From: Candidatus Nitrosopelagicus sp.
Lineage (GTDB): Archaea > Thermoproteota > Nitrososphaeria > Nitrososphaerales > Nitrosopumilaceae
Direction of reading: 5' to 3'
Length of the DNA stretch: 44,266 nt
Assembly: GCA_028345295.1 (NCBI GenBank)
Contig: JAOMDA010000011.1
Span: 1 to 44,266 of the forward strand
Shown: one piece after another, positions 32,962 to 41,009 of the stretch
Layout: each line of letters opens with the position of its first letter
Position numbering within the stretch: position 1 is the stretch's first letter
The notes under the pieces: model-generated
Seen by the model: the letters and a program-made list of their open reading frames with translations, nothing else
Databases searched by the model: none
What the model was told of the DNA's origin: nothing
Program-made: the position numbers and the translations under genes

Positions 32962-34861
32962 ATGTTAAAACCTCTCTTTTTTGTGCATTGTTGTTAACAA
33001 TTTTTTTTAATGTATCATATAATTCAGTACAAGTCATTGGTCTTCCTGTGAATTTTAGAATATAATAATCAGGATCTTTTTCTAAATTTTGCCTAATTAA
33101 TGAGCCAAGTTGACCATTGTAATTTGCTTCAACATTGATAATAGTTTTAGAATTAGAAAGAGATTTTTTTAATACTTCTTTTGGGAATGGATGTAACAGT
33201 TTAATTTCAATAAAACCAATATCTATCCCATCGTTTTTTAACATATCAACTGCATCAAGAATTGGACCTTGGGTTGACCCCCATGAAACAATACAAAAAT
33301 CACCTTCAGAATGTTGTACTATTTGTTCATATTCAGGAATTTTTTCAAGAATGTAATCTAAACGTGATTGTCTTTTATCCATCTTTTCCACACGGTTTAC
33401 TGGATCCTCAGATATGTGACCTTGTACGTCACTTTCATCACCAGTATTCCAAAATATTCCATTTTCTAAACCTAATTTTGATCTCGGGGATATTCCATCT
33501 TCTGTATATGCAAATCTGTTATAATTATCTGAAGGAATTTCTACTAATAATTTTCCTCTATCAATATTGACTTTGGTTTCATCAAATCTCTCACAAGTAG
33601 TAACAGAACTAGCAATAAATTTGTCTAGCATGTGTATAACAGGGACTTGAAAAATATCAGCATAATTAAACACCTGAGTTGTATCATAGAAACTATCTGA
33701 AACATTACCAGACGCATAAACAATTCTAGGAAATTCTCCAACACCTGAATTTATTGCACATAGTAAATCATCTTGACCATGACGTGTAGGCAAACCAGTT
33801 GATGGTCCACTTCTTTGATAAAATGTAATAACAACTGGAACTTCATTAATTCCTGCCCAACTCAAACATTCAGTCATCAATGCAAATCCAGGTCCAGAAG
33901 TACATGTTGCAGAACGTACACCAGTTAAAGAAGATCCAATTGCCATACCTATTGCAGATATTTCATCTTCGGTTTGTACTACAAGAGTGGAACCAGGACG
34001 ATCTTCATTAATTTCAAGTATTTCATTAGTTTCAAGAAAATTACTTTCATCAGTTGCAGGAGTTATTGGATAGTATGATTGAAATCTACATCCAGCAATA
34101 ATTTTTCCAATTGAAGTTCCATAGTATCCTTGAACAAGAATTGTATTATCTTGAACATCTTTTGTCTCAAATTTGAGATTATTATGTTCAAATTTTGCAG
34201 CAGCATAATTGTAAGCAAAATTTGCAGCAGACACATTAATCTCAGCTATTGATTTTTTCTTTGAAAAAATTGAATTGATGGATTCTGTTAGTTTTTCAAA
34301 AGGGATCATTAATAGTCCAAGAGATAGTGAAACTCCAAGAACATTGAACATACGATTCATGTTTTTAATTCGTGGATTTTCCAATTTTTCAGATAATTCA
34401 GTTAAAAGACTACGGAAGGAGACTGAATGAACTTTCACACCATTTTCAGATGCTAAATCTAACATTCCTTTAACAGTCACTTCTTTATTTTTGGATTTTA
34501 GAAGATTTTCCAGTCTATTTTTAAAATCATTTTCAAATGTAATGACATCTGAAACTCTCATATTTTCTAAAGTTGAGTCATAGATAACAATTCCATTTTC
34601 TAAAACATCATCAGCATGACGGAAGATAGTTTCTGCATCAAATGCAATTAGCATATTTGTTCCTTTTACACTAGAACGGATTTTTTCATCAGATATACGA
34701 ACTGCAAAATAGCTATGTTCACCTTTAATGTTTGAATAATATTCACGTTTTCCAAATATTTGATATCCCATTTTTGAGAAAACTTGAGAGAATATGTTTG
34801 CTGCAGTCTCAACACCACTACCTTGTGGTCCGCCAATCATCCATGTAAAATCAGTAGCCAT
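32951..34861 (-). CDS. korA: 2-oxoacid:ferredoxin oxidoreductase alpha subunit (gamma-alpha fusion)
   Basis: 636 residues from ATG 34861. The longer frame upstream is rejected because that DNA encodes the small cysteine protein in another frame. Residues 1-200 are the gamma domain ([15 protein letters not shown] near the start). The alpha/pyrimidine-binding domain follows ([44 protein letters not shown]) and then a C-terminal transketolase-like domain ([18 protein letters not shown]). Two-subunit forms of this kind occur in Sulfolobus and other aerobic archaea. GGTGG before the ATG is the ribosome-binding site and lies in the end of the preceding small gene. Confidence 0.94.
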   Translation of the reverse strand: MATDFTWMIGGPQGSGVETAANIFSQVFSKMGYQIFGKREYYSNIKGEHSYFAVRISDEKIRSSVKGTNMLIAFDAETIFRHADDVLENGIVIYDSTLENMRVSDVITFENDFKNRLENLLKSKNKEVTVKGMLDLASENGVKVHSVSFRSLLTELSEKLENPRIKNMNRMFNVLGVSLSLGLLMIPFEKLTESINSIFSKKKSIAEINVSAANFAYNYAAAKFEHNNLKFETKDVQDNTILVQGYYGTSIGKIIAGCRFQSYYPITPATDESNFLETNEILEINEDRPGSTLVVQTEDEISAIGMAIGSSLTGVRSATCTSGPGFALMTECLSWAGINEVPVVITFYQRSGPSTGLPTRHGQDDLLCAINSGVGEFPRIVYASGNVSDSFYDTTQVFNYADIFQVPVIHMLDKFIASSVTTCERFDETKVNIDRGKLLVEIPSDNYNRFAYTEDGISPRSKLGLENGIFWNTGDESDVQGHISEDPVNRVEKMDKRQSRLDYILEKIPEYEQIVQHSEGDFCIVSWGSTQGPILDAVDMLKNDGIDIGFIEIKLLHPFPKEVLKKSLSNSKTIINVEANYNGQLGSLIRQNLEKDPDYYILKFTGRPMTCTELYDTLKKIVNNNAQKREVLTYGA

Positions 34862-34862
34862 T

Positions 34863-34997
34863 CTATCCACCAGTTGCCGCATCAAATAATGCACATTCAC
34901 ATTTGTCACGTTCACCACAATATGGGCAAACACAAATACATTCTTCAATTGGTTTTTCACATTCGGAACAATTTAGAAGTTTATCAGATGAAGACAA
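34863..34997 (-). CDS. 44-residue eight-cysteine protein ahead of korA
   Basis: A TTG at 34997 opens 44 codons ending TAG at 34863. Cysteines at 10, 13, 20, 22, 24, 27, 33 and 35 form C-x2-C, C-x-C-x-C-x2-C and C-x-C sets, as in a compact zinc-ribbon-like or iron-sulfur protein. The stop is 1 nt before the korA ATG, and the GGTGG coding its last Gly residues doubles as the korA ribosome-binding site. A TATA (TTTATAAT, minus strand, 35025-35018) lies about 25 nt before the TTG, fitting a leaderless message. It is probably a metal-site partner or regulator of the oxidoreductase. Too short for ordinary gene calling. Confidence 0.6.
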   Translation of the reverse strand: MSSSDKLLNCSECEKPIEECICVCPYCGERDKCECALFDAATGG

Positions 34998-35017
34998 TAT
35001 TTCTAGTAGTATTAAAT

Positions 35018-35026
35018 ATTATAAAT
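35018..35026. promoter_or_regulatory. Shared bidirectional TATA element
   Basis: ATTATAAAT reads as a TATA box on both strands. The two start codons, TTG 34997 (minus) and ATG 35045 (plus), are each about 20-25 nt from it. Both messages would be leaderless. A single TBP site could serve both directions. Confidence 0.5.
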
Positions 35027-35044
35027 GGTTTGACCATATATTCA

Positions 35045-36013
35045 ATGAAAAAACGTTTTAGTGTATTAGTTACAAGACGCCTACATAGATCTGCACTAGA
35101 AGAGTTAGAGAAGAAATGCAATGTTCACTTGCATTCAGGAGAAATTCCAATTGCAAAAAAAAATCTAATAAATAAAATTAAAGATATGGAAGGTCTGATT
35201 TGTCACCCTTATGATATAGTAGATGAAGAAGTAATCAGTAATGCAGAGAATCTCAAAGTGATCAGTACTTTCAGTGTAGGTTATGATCATATTGATATAA
35301 AAATTGCAAAATCTCGGAAGATCAAAATTGGCTATACGCCAGAAGTTTTAACAAATGCAACAGCCGAGTTAACAATCGGATTAATTTTAGACATATTAAG
35401 AAGAATTTCAGAAGGAGATAGAATTATTCGCAATAAAAAATGGAATCAGATTTTTGGTGCCTATGATTATACAGGAACAGAAATTTCAGGTAAAATTATC
35501 GGAATTATAGGAATGGGAAGAATTGGTAGAGAGGTTGCAAAGAAGGCAAATGGTTTGGGCATGAAAGTGATTTATCATAATAGAAAATCAGTGTCAAAGA
35601 GATTAGAAAGAATGTTGAAAGCAAAGTATGTTTCAGAAAATGTCCTATACAAAAATAGTGATATAATCTCACTTCATGTTCCTTACAACAAGAATACACA
35701 TCATTTAATGAATTCAAAAATTTTTAAAAAGATGAAAAAAACTTCTTTTTTGATAAATACATCTAGAGGAAAAATTGTAAATGAAAAACATCTAGTTACT
35801 GCATTGAAAACAAAACAGATTCAAGGTGTAGGAATGGATGTATACGAAGTAGAACCAATTAAGAAAGATAGCCCATTATTAAAATTAGAAAATGTTGTTT
35901 TAGCACCACATGTTGGGAGTTCAACTAAAGAAACAAGGCAAAAAATGTCAGATATTACAGCAAAAAATCTAATTTTAGGATTAGAAGGAAAAAGATTACT
36001 TTATTCAGTTTAA
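35045..36013 (+). CDS. D-2-hydroxyacid dehydrogenase (NAD(P)-dependent)
   Basis: 322 residues from ATG 35045. Longer in-frame sequence upstream is antisense to korA and rejected. NAD(P)-binding GMGRIG is at 156-161, with the catalytic triad Arg241, Glu270 and His289 in conserved contexts (NTSRGKIVNE, YEVEP, APHVGSS). It reversibly reduces a 2-oxoacid to the D-2-hydroxyacid; glyoxylate/hydroxypyruvate reductase or phosphoglycerate dehydrogenase are both possible. There is no ACT regulatory domain, so a serine-pathway enzyme of the long type is excluded. Confidence 0.93.
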   Translation: MKKRFSVLVTRRLHRSALEELEKKCNVHLHSGEIPIAKKNLINKIKDMEGLICHPYDIVDEEVISNAENLKVISTFSVGYDHIDIKIAKSRKIKIGYTPEVLTNATAELTIGLILDILRRISEGDRIIRNKKWNQIFGAYDYTGTEISGKIIGIIGMGRIGREVAKKANGLGMKVIYHNRKSVSKRLERMLKAKYVSENVLYKNSDIISLHVPYNKNTHHLMNSKIFKKMKKTSFLINTSRGKIVNEKHLVTALKTKQIQGVGMDVYEVEPIKKDSPLLKLENVVLAPHVGSSTKETRQKMSDITAKNLILGLEGKRLLYSV

Positions 36014-36276
36014 TCTAACTGGATAAGTATATCATCAGGATTACCCTTAACACAATCAGTTCCTACTGCTTTTAGCTTCTGAAATTCTAGTGTTCCATCA
36101 GGGATTTTTCCTATTTTTTGAAGTTCACTAATTTTTACAGATACAACATCCTTGTGTTTTTCACATGTAATTCCAACCATGTAAGAATCATCATTATGAA
36201 CTATTTCTACAACATATTCAGGAGGATTTACACAATCACGATCATTTTGTTTTACAGAACATCTGTCAGGTAGCAT
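36010..36276 (-). CDS. Small hypothetical protein with a possible CCCH metal site
   Basis: 88 residues, ATG start. Cys6, Cys15, Cys38 and His41 (C-x8-C ... C-x2-H, GITCEKHK) could bind one zinc. A fifth Cys is at 74. Between the ligand pairs are two strands (EYVVEIVHN). The C-terminal half is a mixed strand/helix. Similar short proteins with a C-x2-H pair occur widely as unassigned families. It overlaps the dehydrogenase stop by 4 nt. Confidence 0.6.
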   Translation of the reverse strand: MLPDRCSVKQNDRDCVNPPEYVVEIVHNDDSYMVGITCEKHKDVVSVKISELQKIGKIPDGTLEFQKLKAVGTDCVKGNPDDILIQLD

Positions 36277-36299
36277 AAGAGTACCAGTTTTAGGGAATA

Positions 36300-37598
36300 T
36301 TAAATTTGTTCTATTATCAAATTAAAATCCCATAATGAATTTTTTTGAGATTTAGGATTATTCAAGATTCCTTTATTCTGTAATTTTTCAATAACCAAAG
36401 CAGAATATGCAGGTGCTCCAGTTGCACCTGGTGAGTTATAATTTACAATATGAAATGAATTTTGGCCTTCACGCTCAATAACATCAGGTATAAAATTTCC
36501 TTCAGGAGAAATAACAGGAGTACGTATTCCTGCAGTTCCTTTTTTGGTGAAATAATTAGGTTCAAGTGAAGGGATGAAATTCATTACACGCTGAACCATT
36601 GCATCTTTTGAGATTGAGCTTCTAAATTCATGTGTAATTAAAGATAAGAAATCAGGATTTAGGAATAATTTTTTTGCACCACCAGTTAAGATGTCACCTA
36701 ATTTCGATATTGTAGTTTGTATATCAGTTACAAATCCATCATAAGTTTCAGGCGTGGGAACAGGCACAGCGTTAGGACCAATTTCAGTAGTTCCATTTAC
36801 ACGTTTAATCCAATGAGGATCAAGAAATGGAAACTCAGGGTGTCTTGCAACGGAATAGATGTTTGTTTTTACAATATCAGCATAATTACTATCAGCTATC
36901 CAATATTCACCTCTGAAATGAAGATCGGAATATGATTCAAATAAACCAAATTGCTTTGCAATATCAAGTGAATTTCCACCAGAGCAGTTAATAAGATATT
37001 TACACTCAATGGATGAATTGTCTGTGAAATTGATTTGAACAGAATCATTTTTCTGTTGAAACGATTTTACAGTTTTTTGAAAAATAAATTCTGTAGAATT
37101 TTGTGTTGAAATATTCTTAATTTCGTGAGTTAGCCTTGAATAATCGGTTGATACATCGTTTTTACAAAATAACCCAGAATAACATTCAAGATTTTTTTCT
37201 TTTTGTTTTAATTCATTTGAATCAAGTATTAACAAACTATCCTCATTTACACCATTTTCTATTCCCCATTTTTGATATTTTTCCAATGTTTTATGTTGTA
37301 ATTCATCTACTGCAACTTCTATAGTTCCAATCTCCATCCATGGAGATTTAGTTTGCATTGCAAGTATTTTCCACAAGTTGTGAGAAATATATGCAGATTT
37401 TGCAAAAATTTTTTTCTTTTCAGGATCAAGATAGAAAGGAGTGTGAACTATGCCTGTATTTCGACCACTAGTATGTTTTGCAACATCAGATTCTTTGTCA
37501 ATCACACATACACTTGAATCATAAAGATTTGAAATCCAATATGAGATTGTAGTACCTAAAATTCCACCACCAATAATAGCAATATCAAAATTTTTCAA
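36300..37598 (-). CDS. FAD-dependent L-2-hydroxyglutarate dehydrogenase/oxidase-like protein
   Basis: 432 residues. N-terminal FAD-binding Rossmann motif AIIGGGILGTTISYWIS (about 7-23), then KHTSGRNTGIVHTPFY as in L-2-hydroxyglutarate oxidases (LhgO). A C-terminal FHIVNYNSPGATGAPAYSA segment completes the FAD site. Expected to oxidise a 2-hydroxyacid and pass electrons to FAD. It is also close to other DAO-family oxidoreductases. It may be functionally linked to the 2-oxoacid ferredoxin oxidoreductase and the divergent dehydrogenase, since all act on 2-oxo/2-hydroxyacids. Confidence 0.9.
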   Translation of the reverse strand: MKNFDIAIIGGGILGTTISYWISNLYDSSVCVIDKESDVAKHTSGRNTGIVHTPFYLDPEKKKIFAKSAYISHNLWKILAMQTKSPWMEIGTIEVAVDELQHKTLEKYQKWGIENGVNEDSLLILDSNELKQKEKNLECYSGLFCKNDVSTDYSRLTHEIKNISTQNSTEFIFQKTVKSFQQKNDSVQINFTDNSSIECKYLINCSGGNSLDIAKQFGLFESYSDLHFRGEYWIADSNYADIVKTNIYSVARHPEFPFLDPHWIKRVNGTTEIGPNAVPVPTPETYDGFVTDIQTTISKLGDILTGGAKKLFLNPDFLSLITHEFRSSISKDAMVQRVMNFIPSLEPNYFTKKGTAGIRTPVISPEGNFIPDVIEREGQNSFHIVNYNSPGATGAPAYSALVIEKLQNKGILNNPKSQKNSLWDFNLIIEQI

Positions 37599-37639
37599 TG
37601 AGATTAATCATACTTGCATGAATTTTAAATTAAAGATGG

Positions 37640-37738
37640 CGCCGGGAGAGAGATTTGAACTCTCGATCCCTTGCGAGAACGCGCTTTATGGTTTGGTAAT
37701 TTCCAGGCGCGCGCCCTACCAGGCTAGGCGACCCCGGC
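37640..37738 (-). tRNA. tRNA-Ser (anticodon GGA) with a 15-nt anticodon-loop intron
   Basis: Acceptor GCCGGGG pairs with TCCCGGC, discriminator G, and CCA appears templated at 37637-37639. The anticodon stem CGCGC/GCGCG encloses 22 nt instead of 7. Removing 15 nt after position 37 (37686-37700) leaves loop CTGGAAA with anticodon GGA at 37704-37702. The long variable arm (TCTC-GCAA-GGGA) and G73 confirm serine. TGG of the loop can pair with CCA in the intron, as in a relaxed bulge-helix-bulge. Confidence 0.92.
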
Positions 37739-37795
37739 ATTAGCTTTCGCCAAATTACAACTAGAATATCATTATAAAAATGCACTAGAAATGAA

Positions 37796-38242
37796 TTATT
37801 TCAAAATATTGATTGCAACAATTTTCTCTATAATTTCTTCCTCAATGGTAATTGCTTTAACTGAAATTTTGTACGCTCCCTCTAGAACCTGGGTTCCATC
37901 ATTTTTTAGATGATTCCAAACAAATTCAACTTCTTGATGAGACTCAAGTTTTGAAATAATCTGAGATGAGATAGGGGAATAAACAGGTATACTGTCTAAT
38001 TGCTTAATAACTAAACCATAAGAAGTATCAGGAAATTTTAATACATCAGTTCCAGAATTAACAATCTTTATTGTAATTGGTTCACTTAGTTTGAAATTAG
38101 TTTTTTCTGTAACTACTGATAGCGATGTACCATCAACATATACTAATTGTTCCTCAATTACAAATTCATACAAAAAGATACCAAATAATGGACCAGATAT
38201 TACACCTAATAAAATAGCTAAAATTAATCCCCTTGGAAACAT
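37796..38242 (-). CDS. Membrane-anchored Ig-like (BsuPI-type) protein
   Basis: 148 residues. One N-terminal hydrophobic segment (about 5-28, LILAILLGVISGPLFGIFLY) acts as signal anchor. The remainder is a beta-sandwich with PITIKIVNSGTDVLKFPDTS and VEFVWNHLKNDGTQVLEGAYKI without its first residues. The pattern (WN-x-DG-x-x-V-x-x-GxY) resembles BsuPI/intracellular proteinase-inhibitor-like Ig folds. Likely exposed on the outer face. It starts 13 nt after the cbf5 stop, so it may be read through from that operon. Confidence 0.7.
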   Translation of the reverse strand: MFPRGLILAILLGVISGPLFGIFLYEFVIEEQLVYVDGTSLSVVTEKTNFKLSEPITIKIVNSGTDVLKFPDTSYGLVIKQLDSIPVYSPISSQIISKLESHQEVEFVWNHLKNDGTQVLEGAYKISVKAITIEEEIIEKIVAINILK

Positions 38243-38255
38243 TTCTTTTTTCTCC

Positions 38256-39251
38256 TTATTCTTTTGGAGGTGAGCTGGTTCTCCAACTTTTAGGATATGT
38301 GTTTGGTTTCATAATAATTCTTTTTGTTTGAAATGCATAACCTTTGTTATTTTCTTTAATTTCTGATTCTGATAGCAATGCTTCTGCAAGTGCAATTATC
38401 TCTCCTTTTTGGGAGTATATACCAACTAAATCACCTTGTAAAAGATTTGGAGATATTTGTAGTATACCTGGGATAGCAAGCTGTGCACCATGACATAAAG
38501 AATCAATTGCTGAATCTCGAATAACTACTGATTTAATTTCACTTAGTGTATGCTCTATCGGTAAAATAATTTTGTTAAGTTTTGTTCCATCTCCAGTTTC
38601 TTTCCATGTATAATATGCATCTGCAACTTGATGCATTGTTACTAACTGTTCCTCAGAAAATTGATGAACTCTTGAGCGTCGTAGTTCGATCATTGAGCCA
38701 CCAAAACCTAAAATTTCTCCTATGTCATAATACAGTTTTCTAATGTATGTGCCAGCTTCGCACAAAACACGTAATAGAACTAATCGTTCTTTCTGCTCAA
38801 GTAGTTCTAATTCATAAATAGTTCTTGTTCTTGTTTGACGAACAACAGATGAACGTTGAGGTGGTTTTTGATAAATTTCTCCTCTGAATAAATCAAGAGT
38901 TTGAAGTAGTTTCTCTTTTGATGGTAGTGAGTGTAAACGACCTAAACCAATGTATTCTTTTGGTCCTAGTAATAAGACACCTAATGCTTTAGTTCCTTCT
39001 CCTAAACCTAGTGGAAGTACACCAGAAACTTGCGGATCTAATGTACCACTATGACCAATTTTAGGAATTTCTAGAATTCTTTTTGCCCAGGCAACAACTT
39101 CATGACTTGTAGGTCCTGGCGGTTTATCAACTAGAATTAGACCATAGTCTAAAAGTTGTTCAATTGCTCTTTGATCATATTTTACACCATATTCTGGGTT
39201 TGTAATATCTTCATCAATTGTTACTAGATTTTCCAATTGTTTTAAAGTCAA
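38256..39251 (-). CDS. cbf5: rRNA/tRNA pseudouridine synthase Cbf5
   Basis: 331 residues. The TruB/dyskerin catalytic domain has GHSGTLDPQVSGVLP with Asp72 as nucleophile, KPPGPTSHEV upstream, and GTYIRKLYYDIG. A PUA domain follows (about 245-325). With L7Ae, Nop10 and Gar1 it forms the H/ACA ribonucleoprotein for guided pseudouridylation and can modify tRNA position 55. Start overlaps the cmk stop by 4 nt. Confidence 0.97.
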   Translation of the reverse strand: MTLKQLENLVTIDEDITNPEYGVKYDQRAIEQLLDYGLILVDKPPGPTSHEVVAWAKRILEIPKIGHSGTLDPQVSGVLPLGLGEGTKALGVLLLGPKEYIGLGRLHSLPSKEKLLQTLDLFRGEIYQKPPQRSSVVRQTRTRTIYELELLEQKERLVLLRVLCEAGTYIRKLYYDIGEILGFGGSMIELRRSRVHQFSEEQLVTMHQVADAYYTWKETGDGTKLNKIILPIEHTLSEIKSVVIRDSAIDSLCHGAQLAIPGILQISPNLLQGDLVGIYSQKGEIIALAEALLSESEIKENNKGYAFQTKRIIMKPNTYPKSWRTSSPPKE

Positions 39252-39808
39252 AGTAGTTCTCTCACAGTTGATTTTGCAATATCAAGTACCGCTTCAGCAT
39301 TAAGATCGTCTGTGTTGATAATCTTATTAAATACTGAAAGGTCCTCACCAAATTCAAAATTATAAAGTGATTTGTAAATTTCCTTATTTTCATCAAATCT
39401 TTTTTTTACCACTTTTAATGCATCCAATTCAGTAACATTATCACGTGTTTTCATCCTTTTTGCACTATTTTCAAAACTCCCTGAAAGCCATAACTTGATA
39501 CCATCATTAACTAACCATGGAAGAGTATAACTTGTAATAACTACATTACCTTGATGAAAATACTCCTGTAATTTCTGATCAACCTTTTTATCAAATTCAG
39601 GATTGGCTTTTCGTTTGTCCAAAAAGTTCATTCCGTCTTGTGTATCCCACCAATCATCACCTTTTGATGAAAATCCTTCCTCTTCTGCCATTTCTTTTAG
39701 TATATCTCCACCACTAAGATGTTTTAAATTAAATTCTTCGGCTAAACCTTCTGCCACTGTAGTTTTTCCAATAGCAGGAGGACCAGAAATTATTACAGAT
39801 CTTAACAA
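39248..39808 (-). CDS. cmk: Cytidylate kinase (archaeal type)
   Basis: 186 residues with P-loop GPPAIGKTTV (9-18) and the archaeal CMP-kinase context LKHLSGGDILKEMAEEEG. It phosphorylates CMP/dCMP with ATP. Typical archaeal neighbour between cbf5 and the EMC3-like gene. The 1-nt gap to the EMC3-like stop suggests one operon. Alternative family: adenylate-kinase-like P-loop kinases. Confidence 0.9.
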   Translation of the reverse strand: MLRSVIISGPPAIGKTTVAEGLAEEFNLKHLSGGDILKEMAEEEGFSSKGDDWWDTQDGMNFLDKRKANPEFDKKVDQKLQEYFHQGNVVITSYTLPWLVNDGIKLWLSGSFENSAKRMKTRDNVTELDALKVVKKRFDENKEIYKSLYNFEFGEDLSVFNKIINTDDLNAEAVLDIAKSTVRELL

Positions 39809-39809
39809 G

Positions 39810-40430
39810 TTATCCTAAATCCATTTGAGTCTTAGTTACTTTCATTATGATTCCACTGAATGCAATGGAAGCTAAGAAATACATGGCCCACAAGTAGATT
39901 TCATTTTCCTGACCACAATACTGTCCTTCTGCTACTTTAGCGGCAGTACATGTCAACTCAAACCAGTCTCCAGGAATTACATTTAATGGAATTGGTGCTA
40001 TACCAACTGTGTATGAAAATAGTTGTGGTAGAACAAAGTAGAAAATTAACAGTAATGGTATAATTGTAATCATCATTGGACGAATATTCATTTGCATCAT
40101 TTCCATATTCATTTTATTCATGTAAGACGATTTTTTGTTGGCTTTCGCAATTCTTTCTTGGTCTTTTGATCTAAATGCAGCCATTCGTTCCTTTTGCCAT
40201 CCTCTTACTTCTTTTGTAATTCTTCTCCATTTTACTTGATCAACCATCTTTCGTCTGATTCCAGAGTTAAACAAGTTTAGTAAAATTGCAAATCCTACCA
40301 TTCCAAAGAATGATGGAATCATTCCCTTTACCATTGGATCAGCACTTCCTAGAGGGCCCTCTCTCATTCCAAACATATCCATCTGGAGAAATAGTATATC
40401 GATAAAATTTAGAATGATATTGAATTCCAT
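39810..40430 (-). CDS. EMC3/TMCO1-like membrane insertase (DUF106)
   Basis: 206 residues with three TM helices (about 43-60, 118-140 and 180-200) and a long cytoplasmic helical hairpin between TM1 and TM2 (KWRRITKEVRGWQKERMAAF and methionine-rich KMNMEMMQMNIR). This is the layout of the archaeal YidC/Oxa1-superfamily proteins (DUF106), which insert membrane proteins. ATG 40430 is chosen because AGGTG lies 5 nt upstream, at the adkA stop. Its place beside SecY supports a role in membrane-protein biogenesis. Confidence 0.9.
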   Translation of the reverse strand: MEFNIILNFIDILFLQMDMFGMREGPLGSADPMVKGMIPSFFGMVGFAILLNLFNSGIRRKMVDQVKWRRITKEVRGWQKERMAAFRSKDQERIAKANKKSSYMNKMNMEMMQMNIRPMMITIIPLLLIFYFVLPQLFSYTVGIAPIPLNVIPGDWFELTCTAAKVAEGQYCGQENEIYLWAMYFLASIAFSGIIMKVTKTQMDLG

Positions 40431-41009
40431 TTAAACACCTATTGTTTTTATTACCTTATCTGCCGCCTCTTCAACCTTTCCCTCATTATTGAGAATAACC
40501 TTAATCGGTGAACCTGTAAGTACAGAACAGCTAGATAGCATTGATTCTTGGATAGCAAGCTCATTTTTAATACCGCCTATTGAGATTTTGTCCCTATTTC
40601 TGGTTTCATCCTTCATTCGTCTATTCAGGATTTCAGCAGGATGTGCAGAGATTATTATAAAATGTGTAGGTTGTAGTATCTGTAATACATGATTAGGTAA
40701 ACCAGGATAAAATCCAGATTTTGAAGCTATGAACGCATGAGTGTCTACAAATACAACATCATCTTTCAAATTTGATATTTCCTCTGCAGCCATTTTTTGT
40801 AATTCTTTCTGTTTTTCTACAGGTAATTTCCTTAGTTCATCCCTATCATTTACACCCAATTTTTTAGCCTGTTCGAACATTACAGTTCCATAACTTTTTA
40901 CACTTGCATGTTTTTTATCACCATTCAATTTATCGACTACTGTAGTAACAAGTGTGGTTTTTCCTACACCAGGAATTCCAACTATTACAACTCGTTTATT
41001 TTCTACCAA
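40431..41009 (-). CDS. adkA: Adenylate kinase (archaeal AdkA)
   Basis: 192 residues from TTG 41009, with GGTG upstream; four further codons to 41021 are possible but lack support. P-loop GIPGVGKTTL. The archaeal AdkA family is distinct from bacterial Adk and is usually found next to SecY. Converts ATP + AMP to 2 ADP. The start overlaps the secY stop by 14 nt. Confidence 0.94.
   Translation of the reverse strand: MVENKRVVIVGIPGVGKTTLVTTVVDKLNGDKKHASVKSYGTVMFEQAKKLGVNDRDELRKLPVEKQKELQKMAAEEISNLKDDVVFVDTHAFIASKSGFYPGLPNHVLQILQPTHFIIISAHPAEILNRRMKDETRNRDKISIGGIKNELAIQESMLSSCSVLTGSPIKVILNNEGKVEEAADKVIKTIGV

Noticed and set aside
34862-34960. 33-residue N-terminal extension of KorA
   Set aside because: Same DNA encodes the cysteine protein in another frame, and the KorA family begins at the ATG 34861.
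34784-35044. 87-residue N-terminal extension of the 2-hydroxyacid dehydrogenase
   Set aside because: Antisense to korA and the cysteine gene; family alignment and the TATA spacing support ATG 35045.
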